Position numbers and translations under genes: made by a program. This document shows, one piece after another, positions 1 through 7,257 of a stretch of DNA of 16,272 nucleotides (within the stretch, counting starts at the first letter, position 1; each line of letters opens with the position of its first letter). The stretch comes from Anaerolineales bacterium (GTDB lineage: Bacteria > Chloroflexota > Anaerolineae > B4-G1 > DUEL01): assembly GCA_015662065.1 (NCBI GenBank), contig DQUX01000222.1:1-16272 (forward strand). Reading direction: 5' to 3'. The notes under the pieces are model-generated. The model was not told where the DNA came from. It saw only the letters and a list, made by a program, of their open reading frames with translations, and did not search any database.

Positions 1-4
1 ATGC

Positions 5-31
5 GGGGGGAGGGGAGAGGTGGGAGTGAGG
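5..31 (+). other. G-rich leader with G-quadruplex potential
   Basis: The first 31 bases carry closely spaced G runs (positions 5-10, 12-15, 19-20, 22-24 and 30-31) on the coding strand, upstream of the first gene. One of the runs has only two Gs, so any quadruplex would be imperfect. No convincing -35/-10 pair is visible between here and the start at 88, and the promoter may lie outside the window. Low confidence in any function. Confidence 0.2.
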
Positions 32-70
32 CTATCGAACGTTGTTGGGTAGATTAGCACCATTCTTCTT

Positions 71-80
71 GAGGAGGAGG
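71..80 (+). promoter_or_regulatory. Strong ribosome binding site of the BMP lipoprotein gene
   Basis: GAGGAGGAGG lies 7 bases before the ATG at 88. This supports that start, which also gives a proper lipoprotein signal peptide. It is among the strongest Shine-Dalgarno sequences in the window and fits a binding protein made in excess of its transporter. Confidence 0.75.
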
Positions 81-87
81 AAGAGCT

Positions 88-1098
88 ATGCGCAAGTGGT
101 TGATCGCGACAGTAGGCCTGATGGTCCTGGCAACCCTGCTGGCTGCCTGTGTCCCCAAGCCGACACCGGAGGCCTTCAAGGCGGGCATGGTGACGGACGT
201 AGGCGGCATCGACGACAAGTCCTTCAACGCCACGTCGTGGCACGGGATGGAGTTGGCGGAGGAGGAGTTGGGGGTGGAGGTGGCCTACCTGGAGTCGCAG
301 CAGCAGACGGACTATGCGGTGAACATCACCCAGTTTGTGGACCAGGGGTACGATATGATCGTGACGGTGGGGTTCCTGCTGGGTGAGGACACGGCGACGT
401 TTGCGCAGCAGAATCCGGAGACGAAGTTTGCGATCGTGGACTTCGCCTACGATCCGCCGATCGAGAACGTGCTGGGGTTGACGTTCGCCACGGATGAGGC
501 GGCGTTCCTGGCGGGGTACTTGGCGGCGGGGATGACGCAGACGGGGAAGGTGGGCACCTTTGGTGGGATTGAGATACCGCCGGTGACGATCTTCATGGTC
601 GGGTTCCAGGCTGGCGTCGAGTACTACAACGAGCAGCACGGGACGGACGTCGAGGTGCTGGGGATGGACCTGTTCGTGGGGAACTTCGAGTCCACGGATG
701 ATGGTCGTCGCGCGGGGGAGGACCTGATCGCGGAGGGGGCGGACATCATCATGCCGGTGGCGGGTCCGGTGGGGTTGGGCACCGCTGCCGCGGTCATGGA
801 GCACCCTGGCACGATGCTGATCGGGGTGGACACCGACTGGTGCATCAGCGCGGAGGAGTACTGCTCGGTGACGCTGACGAGCGTGCTGAAGAACATGGAT
901 GTCGCGGTGCGGGATGCGATCGCGATGGCCGTGGAGGGCACCTTCGAGGGTGGCACGTATGTGGGGACGCTGGCGAACAACGGGGTAGGGATCGCGCCGT
1001 TCCACGAGTTCGACGACGACGTGCCGGCCGAGCTGAAGGCGGAGCTGGAGGAGATCACGCAGGGCATCATCGACGGCACCATCGACACCGGCTGGTAG
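88..1098 (+). CDS. BMP/PnrA-family substrate-binding lipoprotein (probable nucleoside ABC importer)
   Basis: This is a 336-residue extracytoplasmic receptor for an ABC importer. The N-terminus (MRKW, a hydrophobic stretch, then LLAAC) is a lipoprotein signal with the lipid-bearing cysteine at residue 21. The mature part is a full BMP domain with the family block VTDVGGIDDKSFN at residues 35-47, GVDTDW at 246-251 and TSVLKN at 264-269. From memory of PnrA-type structures, the Asp37, Phe46, Asp248 and Lys268 positions lie at the nucleoside site. Members of this family with known ligands bind purine or pyrimidine nucleosides, so nucleoside uptake is the best inference; the exact ligand cannot be read. 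It is followed by its ATPase and two permeases in the usual BMP operon order. Codon use differs from the neighbours, with ACG, GCG and GTG favoured; between 361 and 600, nine of ten threonines are ACG. Confidence 0.95.
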   Translation: MRKWLIATVGLMVLATLLAACVPKPTPEAFKAGMVTDVGGIDDKSFNATSWHGMELAEEELGVEVAYLESQQQTDYAVNITQFVDQGYDMIVTVGFLLGEDTATFAQQNPETKFAIVDFAYDPPIENVLGLTFATDEAAFLAGYLAAGMTQTGKVGTFGGIEIPPVTIFMVGFQAGVEYYNEQHGTDVEVLGMDLFVGNFESTDDGRRAGEDLIAEGADIIMPVAGPVGLGTAAAVMEHPGTMLIGVDTDWCISAEEYCSVTLTSVLKNMDVAVRDAIAMAVEGTFEGGTYVGTLANNGVGIAPFHEFDDDVPAELKAELEEITQGIIDGTIDTGW

Positions 1099-1119
1099 GA
1101 ACATCGGAAGGGGAATGCA

Positions 1120-1148
1120 GGCGGTGCCGGGTCCTCCCCGGCACCGCC
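1120..1148 (+). promoter_or_regulatory. Perfect 12-bp hairpin between binding-protein and ATPase genes
   Basis: Bases 1120-1131 (GGCGGTGCCGGG) pair exactly with 1137-1148 (CCCGGCACCGCC) around a 5-base loop, TCCTC. It begins 21 bases after the stop codon of the binding-protein gene. No T-run follows, so it is not a classical intrinsic terminator. By analogy with binding-protein operons such as malE-malF, it may protect the 3' end of the upstream message or partly attenuate transcription, giving more receptor than transporter. That role is inferred; the pairing is seen directly. Confidence 0.7.
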
Positions 1149-1217
1149 GCCCTCGCAGCATGGCTTCGCGGGCTGAGGGCCGGCGAGCAGGAGTTTGTGA
1201 CAGCGTGCATCTGGCAT

Positions 1218-1224
1218 AAGGAGG
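1218..1224 (+). promoter_or_regulatory. Ribosome binding site fixing the ATPase start
   Basis: AAGGAGG lies 5 bases before the ATG at 1230. The frame is open back to 840, but those upstream codons overlap the end of the previous gene and give an arginine-rich sequence unlike any ABC protein, so 1230 is chosen. Confidence 0.8.
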
Positions 1225-1229
1225 CAACG

Positions 1230-2768
1230 ATGCCCCCTGTCCTGGAGTTGCGCGGCATCACCAAGGCGTTTCCCGGCGTCTTGGCCAACGACCATATTGA
1301 CCTGACCCTGGAGGAGAGGGAGATCCACGCCCTCCTGGGGGAGAACGGGGCGGGTAAGACCACGTTGATGAATATCCTCTACGGCCTCTACACCCCCGAC
1401 GAGGGAGAGATCTATGTGAGAGGCCGGAAAGCGGAGATCCACGACCCCAACGACGCCATCGCCCAGGGCATCGGTATGGTCCACCAGCACTTCATGCTGG
1501 TGCCGGTGCTCACCGTGACGGAGAACGTCATGCTGGGGGTGGAGTCCGTCAAGAACGGCATCTTCCTCGACCGGACCTCCGCTGCCCAGCGTATCCGCCG
1601 GATCTCGGAGCAATATGGGCTGGAGGTGGACCCCGATGCCTATGTTAAGGCGCTTCCGGTGGGGGTCCAGCAGCGGGTGGAGATCATCAAGCTTCTCTAC
1701 CGGGAGGCGGACATCCTCATTCTCGATGAGCCCACCGCTGTCCTCACGCCTCAGGAAGTGGAGGAGTTATTCAAGGTCGTCCGATCGCTTGTAGCGCAGG
1801 GGAAGTCGGTGATCTTCATCACCCACAAGCTGAAGGAGGTGATGGCCATCGCCGATCGGATCACCGTCCTGCGGAATGGCCGCGTGGTGGGCACGACCAG
1901 CCCGGCGGAGACCACCGAGGAGCGGCTGGCGGCGATGATGGTGGGCCGGAAGGTGTTGCTGGAGGTGGAGAAGGGCCCGGCCCGTCCCGCCGAGACGGTG
2001 CTGAAGGTGGAGGGCCTGAAGGTGATGGACGACCGGGGAAATCTCACGGTCCGAGGTGTTTCCTTCGAGGTGCGGGCCGGTGAGGTGCTGGGGGTGGCCG
2101 GTGTCCAGGGGAATGGTCAGACCGAGCTGGTGCAGGCCCTCACGGGCCTGCGACCGGTGCTGGAGGGGCGGGTGCACATCCTGGGGGCCGACCTCACCAA
2201 CGCGCCGCCCCGGCGGGTCTTGGAGCGGGGGGTGGCCCACGTGCCGGAGGATCGCCAGCGAGACGGGCTGGTGCTCAGTCTCCCCGTCGCCGACAACCTG
2301 GTCCTCAACACCTACTATCTGCCTCCCTTCGCCCAGCTCGGCACGCTGGACCAGGAGACCATCCTGGCGACGGCGGAGCAGCGGGTGCGGGAGTTCGACA
2401 TCCGCACGCCCAGTGTGATGACCTCGGTCTCCAGTCTCTCCGGCGGCAATCAGCAGAAGGTCATCGTCGCCCGGGAGTTCTCTCGCCCCATCCGCCTCCT
2501 CATTGCCTCCCAGCCCACCCGGGGACTGGATGTGGGCTCCATCGAGTACATCCATCGGCGCATTGTCGAGAAGCGAGATGAGGGATGCGCGGTCCTGCTC
2601 GTCTCGCCGGAGTTGGACGAGGTGATGGGTCTCTCGGACCGCATCGCGGTGATGTACGAGGGGGAGATCGTAGATATCTTGCCTGCCGATCAGGCGACTA
2701 AAGAGGAAGTTGGGCTCTTGATGGCAGGTGTGCGAAGAAAGGAGGACGTCAGTGCAACCATCGCCTGA
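1230..2768 (+). CDS. ABC importer ATPase with two nucleotide-binding domains (BMP/nucleoside type)
   Basis: This 512-residue cytoplasmic ATPase powers the importer. It has two ABC domains in tandem, as in the simple-sugar/nucleoside class (RbsA, XylG, YufO). The first domain is complete: Walker A GENGAGKT at 37-44, signature PVGVQQR, Walker B ILILDEPTAVL and the switch histidine in THK. The second is degenerate in the way normal for this class: GVQGNGQT at 291-298 has Gln297 where Walker A lysine should be, the signature LSGGNQQK at about 403-410 is intact, Walker B reads IASQPTRGLD with the acidic pair lost, and the switch position is SPE without histidine. One competent ATP site per chain is therefore expected. 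Its 3' end overlaps the fused permease gene by 17 bases, suggesting coupled translation. Length is typical. Confidence 0.96.
   Translation: MPPVLELRGITKAFPGVLANDHIDLTLEEREIHALLGENGAGKTTLMNILYGLYTPDEGEIYVRGRKAEIHDPNDAIAQGIGMVHQHFMLVPVLTVTENVMLGVESVKNGIFLDRTSAAQRIRRISEQYGLEVDPDAYVKALPVGVQQRVEIIKLLYREADILILDEPTAVLTPQEVEELFKVVRSLVAQGKSVIFITHKLKEVMAIADRITVLRNGRVVGTTSPAETTEERLAAMMVGRKVLLEVEKGPARPAETVLKVEGLKVMDDRGNLTVRGVSFEVRAGEVLGVAGVQGNGQTELVQALTGLRPVLEGRVHILGADLTNAPPRRVLERGVAHVPEDRQRDGLVLSLPVADNLVLNTYYLPPFAQLGTLDQETILATAEQRVREFDIRTPSVMTSVSSLSGGNQQKVIVAREFSRPIRLLIASQPTRGLDVGSIEYIHRRIVEKRDEGCAVLLVSPELDEVMGLSDRIAVMYEGEIVDILPADQATKEEVGLLMAGVRRKEDVSATIA
2741..2745 (+). promoter_or_regulatory. Ribosome binding site deciding the start of the fused permease gene
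   Basis: GGAGG inside the end of the ATPase gene is followed after 6 bases by GTG at 2752. An upstream in-frame GTG at 2728 has no comparable site. With 2752 as start the protein opens directly into the BMP domain. Neither start gives a signal peptide. Confidence 0.7.
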
Positions 2769-4947
2769 CGAACTGCGGGTGGGGCTGGTCACCGACGTAG
2801 GCCGCATCGACGATGGCACCTTCAACCAGTATGCCTACGAGGGAATGGCCCGGGCTGCGCAGGAGCACGGTCTGGAGGCTGAGGTCATCCAGACCAGGGC
2901 CTCGGCCGAGTACGAGGGCAACATCCGCCGGTTGATCGAGCAGGGCTGCACCCTCATCGTCACCATCGGCTCCGCCACGGGGCCGGCAGTGGAGCGGCTG
3001 GCGATGCGGCATCCCTCTGTCCATTTCATCGTTGTCGACCATGAGCCGCTGCCGGAGAGCCACAACGTCACCGGCCTGGTCTTCGCCGAGGATCAAGCCG
3101 GCTTCCTGGCCGGGGCGCTGGCGGGGCTGATGACGGAACGGGGGACGGTGGGCTTTGTGGGCGGGGTGGACGTGCCGCCGGTGCGCAAGTTCATGGGAGG
3201 GTTCGAGCACGGCCTGGCCCTGACCAACCGCCGGGCGAGGGTTGTGCAGGCCTACACCGACTCCTTCACCGACCCGAAGGCCGGTGAGGAGGCCGCCGGG
3301 AAGCTGGTCGAACAGGGGGCGGACGTGGTCTTCGCGGCGGCGGGGGCCAGCGGCAGCGCGGCCATCCGGGCTGCTGCCCGGCAGGGGGTGTGGGTCGTCG
3401 GCGTGGACCAGGACGAGTGGGTGACGACCTTCGAGGACGGGAGGGTCCCCGGCGCGGAGCGGCTGCTCACCAGCGCCGTGAAGCGGGTGGATCAGGCGGT
3501 CTACACCGCCATCACTCAGGCAGTGCAGGGGAAGCTGCGCGGCGGCGTGCTTCGCTTCGACCTGACCGACGGTGGGGTGGGGCTGGCCTCCTACCACGCG
3601 GCCGACGCCGCCATCCCCTCCGAGGTGCGGGGCAAGATCCTCGAGGTAACCGAGGGGCTGCGGACCGGTCGGATTCGCACCCGAGTGGGACCTCGAGGGG
3701 AGGACCTCTTGGAGGGGTTCCTGCCCCGGTTGATGGCCTGGAACTGGCAGGCGGCGTTGATGCCCCTTCTGGCGATTTTCACTGCCCTAATCATCGGCGC
3801 GATCTTCATCGCCGCCTTCGATCCCGAGGTGTGGGCCGCCTTCGGCGGTGGGCTGAAGGCGGGACTGGCGACGGCCTGGCAGTCCATCGCCCAGGCCTAC
3901 ACCGCTCTCTTCGAGGGCTCCTTCGGCAGTCCGGCCCGCATCATTGAAGGCTTCCGCCTCTACTTTCAGACTGAGGATGCCACCGAGCTGCTACGGGCTG
4001 TCTACCCGCTGACGGAGAGCCTGCGCATCGCCACTCCGTACATTTTCGCCGGGCTGGCGGTGGCGCTGGGCTTCCGCTGTGGCCTCTTCAACATCGGCGC
4101 CGAGGGCCAGTATTTCGTCGGCGGGTTGGCCTCGGTGTACGTGGGCTACAGTCTCAAGGGGGTGCCTTGGTTCATCCACCTGCCCCTGGCCCTGGGGGCG
4201 GGGATGGCTGGCGGAGCTTTTTGGTCGGCCATCGCCGGGTTCCTGAAAGCCAAGACGGGGGCCCATGAGGTGATCAACACCATCATGCTCAACTACATCG
4301 CCTACCGGCTGGCCGATTACCTCCTACAGGTGGGTGGGCCGATGGCCCGCCCCGGGGACTTCCGGCCCGTGAGCCCGGAGATCGAGACCACCGCCTATCT
4401 GCCCCAGTTCTTCCCTAACGACCCCTCCATTCGGATCAACGCCGGGCTTCTGGTGGCATTGGCGGCGGTGGGCGTGATCCACTGGCTGCTCTTCAAGACG
4501 ACGGTGGGCTTCGAGATCCGGGCGGTGGGGGCCAACCCCCGGGCGGCACGGACCGCCGGGATCAGCGTGGCACGGAACTTCATCCTGGCGATGGCGATCA
4601 GCGGCGGGCTGGCCGGGCTGGCCGGCGCTCACGACATCCTGGGAGTGATCCATTTTATGCCTAACGCCTTCTTCTCCGGTTACGGCTTCGACTCCATCGC
4701 TCTGGCGCTCCTGGGCAAGAGCCACCCGGTAGGGGTTCTCCTGGCGGCCCTTCTTTTCGGCTTCCTGCGGGCTGGCGCGCAGCGGATGCAGGGGTGGGCC
4801 CACGTGCCTATTGACATCATCTCCGTGTTGCAGGGGCTGATCATCATCTTCGTCGCCGCTCCGGAGGTGGTTCGCCTCCTCTACCGCCTCCGCGCGCCGA
4901 AGGTAGAGGCCGAGGCGATCTTCACCCGGGGATGGGGGCGGATTTAG
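2752..4947 (+). CDS. Fusion of a BMP-type substrate-binding domain and an ABC nucleoside permease
   Basis: This single 731-residue reading frame joins two proteins that are normally separate. Residues 7 to about 315 are a complete BMP domain (VTDVGRIDDGTFN at 13-25, GVDQD at 217-221, TSAVK at 240-244) that keeps the ligand-site positions Asp15, Phe24, Asp219 and Lys244. A linker rich in arginine (304, 307, 309, 311, 315, 326) leads to a first membrane helix at about 334-356. The rest is a BPD_transp_2-type permease with the family block GFRCGLFNIGAEGQ and the coupling-loop block GFEIRAVGANPRAARTAG. No signal peptide or lipobox precedes the BMP domain, and the positive-inside rule places it in the cytoplasm. 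It could act as an internal sensor of imported ligand, or be exported by TM1 acting as a reverse anchor; the first seems likelier. It is a diverged paralogue of the lipoprotein at 88-1098. Confidence 0.93.
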   Translation: MQPSPDELRVGLVTDVGRIDDGTFNQYAYEGMARAAQEHGLEAEVIQTRASAEYEGNIRRLIEQGCTLIVTIGSATGPAVERLAMRHPSVHFIVVDHEPLPESHNVTGLVFAEDQAGFLAGALAGLMTERGTVGFVGGVDVPPVRKFMGGFEHGLALTNRRARVVQAYTDSFTDPKAGEEAAGKLVEQGADVVFAAAGASGSAAIRAAARQGVWVVGVDQDEWVTTFEDGRVPGAERLLTSAVKRVDQAVYTAITQAVQGKLRGGVLRFDLTDGGVGLASYHAADAAIPSEVRGKILEVTEGLRTGRIRTRVGPRGEDLLEGFLPRLMAWNWQAALMPLLAIFTALIIGAIFIAAFDPEVWAAFGGGLKAGLATAWQSIAQAYTALFEGSFGSPARIIEGFRLYFQTEDATELLRAVYPLTESLRIATPYIFAGLAVALGFRCGLFNIGAEGQYFVGGLASVYVGYSLKGVPWFIHLPLALGAGMAGGAFWSAIAGFLKAKTGAHEVINTIMLNYIAYRLADYLLQVGGPMARPGDFRPVSPEIETTAYLPQFFPNDPSIRINAGLLVALAAVGVIHWLLFKTTVGFEIRAVGANPRAARTAGISVARNFILAMAISGGLAGLAGAHDILGVIHFMPNAFFSGYGFDSIALALLGKSHPVGVLLAALLFGFLRAGAQRMQGWAHVPIDIISVLQGLIIIFVAAPEVVRLLYRLRAPKVEAEAIFTRGWGRI

Positions 4948-4948
4948 A

Positions 4949-4962
4949 CTGGATGCTGGATG
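4949..4962 (+). repeat. Tandem 7-base microrepeat in the permease-permease gap
   Basis: CTGGATG occurs twice in direct succession just after the stop codon of the fused permease gene, followed by CTCGTTACTCGTCG. It fills most of the 44-base gap before the second permease. It may be a fragment of a dispersed intergenic repeat; a single window cannot show that. Confidence 0.4.
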
Positions 4963-4980
4963 CTCGTTACTCGTCGAGGG

Positions 4981-4985
4981 GGAGG
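4981..4985 (+). promoter_or_regulatory. Ribosome binding site deciding the start of the second permease gene
   Basis: GGAGG is followed after 6 bases by GTG at 4992. The longer frame from ATG at 4932 would begin inside the previous gene and read through the microrepeat, giving an acidic, low-complexity leader, so 4992 is preferred. Confidence 0.7.
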
Positions 4986-4991
4986 TTGGAC

Positions 4992-6290
4992 GTGAGTACA
5001 GTTTGGGAGCGAATCGGGGCGCGCGGTGATGTCTCTGCCAGGCGGGCGCGGACCTATGGGCTGATCTTCCTCGGGGTGGGGCTTTTGATCTTCTTGCTCT
5101 TTGCCCGCGGGGCTACGGCGGATCAGGCCACCACCTTTGTCTTGACCCCCAGCGGGGAATCGCAGGCGCTGCCGGTGCCGGACCTGTCCGTCCCCAGCCT
5201 GACGGTGCTGTATGGGTTTGCGCTGGTGTGCGTGTTCGTGGGGGGCTGGCAACTGGCCCGGGGGTTCCGGCGGGTCAACCTGGCCCTGGGCGGGGTGGCG
5301 GTGTTGTTCGTGTTGGCCTTTCTCACCTGGGCGGCCCGCGATCGCTCGATGAACCTGACCGGCCTCCTGAGCAGCGCGCTCCTCCGCTCCGTCCCCATCG
5401 CCCTGGCCGGGCTCTCCGGCGTGCTGTGCGAGCGGTGCGCGGTGATCAACATCGCCATCGAGGGGATGATGCTCACCGGCGCCTTCATTGCTGCACTGAT
5501 GGGCAGTGTGGCGGCCAACATCTGGGAGTGGCCCTCCTGGGCCGCCCTGCTCTTCGGCCTGGCGAGCGCCTTGGCCGCGGGGGCGCTCCTGGGGCTGCTC
5601 CTCGCCGTCCTGGCGGTCCGCTTCAAGGTGGATCAGATCATCGCCGGCACCGCCATCAATATCCTGGCCGTGGGTATCACCAGCTTCCTCAGCGCCCGTA
5701 TCCTCGCTGAGTTCCAGTACCTCAACAATCCCGGCATCTTCCCCCGCTTCTCGATCCCCCTGCTCTCCAAAATCCCCATCATCGGGCCGGTCTTCTTCGA
5801 ACAGAATGGGCTGGTCTACGCTTTGTTTGTCCTGTTGATCGTGACCCACGTGATGCTCTTCTACACCCGCTGGGGGCTCCGCACGCGGGCGGTGGGAGAG
5901 CACCCCCGGGCCGCGGATACCCTGGGGATCAATGTCTTCAGAACCCGCTACATCAACGTGACGCTGGGCGGGATGGTGGCAGGGCTGGGCGGCGCCTTCC
6001 TGGTCCTGGGGTCGGTGGGCCGTTTCGACGAGTTGATGACCGCCGGCAAGGGGTTCATCGGCCTGGCGGCGATGATCTTCGGCAAGTGGATGCCCTTCGG
6101 CGCCTTCGGCGCGGCCCTCATCTTCGGCTTCGCCGATGCCCTGCAGACCAAGCTGGCCATCCTGGAGGTGCCCATCGCCTCCCAGTTCCTACTGATGGCC
6201 CCCTACCTGGTGACTATGGTCGTCCTGGCCGGCGTGGTCGGTGAGGCAGTCCCACCCGCCGCCGACGGCCAGCCCTACGAGAAGCAGTAG
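4992..6290 (+). CDS. ABC importer permease (BPD_transp_2 family, nucleoside type), second subunit
   Basis: This 432-residue integral membrane protein should pair with the permease half of the fusion to form the transport channel. The family core starts near residue 120 with SVPIALAGLSGVLCER and VINIAIEGMMLTGAF, and the coupling loop for the ATPase reads GLRTRAVGEHPRAADTLG. Before the core there is an extra segment of about 115 residues with three likely helices (about 22-38, 72-89 and 95-114) and a Thr/Pro-rich loop between the first two. Relatives such as YufQ are, from memory, near 320 residues, so the extension is notable though perhaps common in this lineage. The last residues (VPPAADGQPYEKQ) form a short hydrophilic tail. 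It sits 44 bases after the fused permease, and FtsY follows. Confidence 0.94.
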   Translation: MSTVWERIGARGDVSARRARTYGLIFLGVGLLIFLLFARGATADQATTFVLTPSGESQALPVPDLSVPSLTVLYGFALVCVFVGGWQLARGFRRVNLALGGVAVLFVLAFLTWAARDRSMNLTGLLSSALLRSVPIALAGLSGVLCERCAVINIAIEGMMLTGAFIAALMGSVAANIWEWPSWAALLFGLASALAAGALLGLLLAVLAVRFKVDQIIAGTAINILAVGITSFLSARILAEFQYLNNPGIFPRFSIPLLSKIPIIGPVFFEQNGLVYALFVLLIVTHVMLFYTRWGLRTRAVGEHPRAADTLGINVFRTRYINVTLGGMVAGLGGAFLVLGSVGRFDELMTAGKGFIGLAAMIFGKWMPFGAFGAALIFGFADALQTKLAILEVPIASQFLLMAPYLVTMVVLAGVVGEAVPPAADGQPYEKQ

Positions 6291-6332
6291 GTTATCGAAT
6301 CCCCACGGCCCCAGCGGTTCAACAAGGCGGAT

Positions 6333-7235
6333 ATGCGCGGTATCGTTCAGAGCCTGGCCCGGACCCGCAACGCGGTTTTCGGCCGCATTGCGTCCCTTCT
6401 GGGAGCCAGCGAGGTCACCCCTGAGGTATGGGAGGAACTGGAGGCGCTGCTCATCCAGGCGGACGTGGGGGTGGAGACGACGCTGGAGCTGGTGGAGCGG
6501 CTCCGGGAGCGGGCCAGGGGGGAGGCCATCCTGCGGGCGGGCCGGCTTTGGGAGACGCTGGCCGAGGAACTGCGGGCTCTCCTGCCCGACCCACCGCCTA
6601 TGAACCTGGGGAGCCGGCCCCTGGATGTGATCCTGGTGGTCGGGGTCAACGGGTCGGGTAAGACCACCAGCATCGCCAAGCTGGCCCACCGGTACCGTCG
6701 CGAGGGCCGACAGGTGCTCCTGGCAGCGGCCGACACCTTCCGGGCAGCGGCGATGGATCAGTTGCGTATCTGGGGGGACCGGGTCGGCTGTGACGTGGTG
6801 ACCGGCCCTGAGGGAGGCGATCCGGGGGCGGTGGTGTACGACGCGCTTCAGGCCGCCCGCAGTCGCGGGATGGACCTGGTGATCGTGGACACCGCCGGCC
6901 GATTGCACACCCGCTACAACCTGATGGATGAGCTGCGGAAGGTGCATCGGGTGGCGGGAAGGGGGGTGGAGGGTGCGCCCCACGAGACCCTGTTGGTGCT
7001 GGACGCCACCACCGGGCAGAACGCCCTCAGCCAGGCCCGCCATTTCCATGAGGCGGTGGCGGTGACGGGGGTGGTGCTGGCCAAGTTGGATAGCACCGCA
7101 CGGGGGGGGATGGTCTTTGCCATCGCCCGCCAACTGGGCCTCCCGGTCCGCTTCGTGGGCACCGGGGAACGGGTGGATGACCTGGTCCCCTTCGATCCCA
7201 ATCTCTTTGTGCGGGGGCTCTGGACCGGGCGCTGA
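6333..7235 (+). CDS. ftsY: Signal recognition particle receptor FtsY
   Basis: FtsY is the membrane-associated GTPase that docks the signal recognition particle with its ribosome and delivers nascent membrane proteins to the translocon. The 300-residue protein has the N and G domains only: helical N domain at about 1-90, P-loop GVNGSGKT at 104-111, DTFR at 134-137, DTAG at 186-189, a guanine-specificity motif AKLD at 250-253 (most relatives have TKLD) and the closing loop GTGE at 276-279. The acidic A domain of E. coli FtsY is absent, as in many bacteria. The ATG at 6333 is the first possible start after the permease stop (the 14 codons before it lack ATG, GTG or TTG). Its nearest SD-like sequence, AAGGCGG, ends only two bases before the ATG, so initiation may depend on coupling. 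It is functionally unrelated to its neighbours. Confidence 0.96.
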   Translation: MRGIVQSLARTRNAVFGRIASLLGASEVTPEVWEELEALLIQADVGVETTLELVERLRERARGEAILRAGRLWETLAEELRALLPDPPPMNLGSRPLDVILVVGVNGSGKTTSIAKLAHRYRREGRQVLLAAADTFRAAAMDQLRIWGDRVGCDVVTGPEGGDPGAVVYDALQAARSRGMDLVIVDTAGRLHTRYNLMDELRKVHRVAGRGVEGAPHETLLVLDATTGQNALSQARHFHEAVAVTGVVLAKLDSTARGGMVFAIARQLGLPVRFVGTGERVDDLVPFDPNLFVRGLWTGR

Positions 7236-7257
7236 TCGTTCTGTGAGGAGTCTTGCT

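Noticed and set aside
50..55. TAGATT as a -10 promoter element for the importer operon
   Set aside because: No -35-like hexamer stands at a suitable distance upstream, so a promoter cannot be supported.
840..1229. Open frame extending the ATPase upstream to 840
   Set aside because: The added 130 residues overlap the end of the receptor gene, are arginine- and glycine-rich and match no ABC protein; the strong AAGGAGG fixes the start at 1230.
1991..2768. Loss of Walker A lysine, Walker B acids and switch histidine in the second ATPase domain as a sign of decay
   Set aside because: These losses are usual for the second domain in this class of tandem importer ATPases, so they are not evidence of a pseudogene.
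3650..3760. Possible frameshift or assembly join between binding domain and permease
   Set aside because: The frame is continuous, the linker has normal codon use and the GC pattern does not change across the junction; it is kept as a true fusion, with read support still worth a check.
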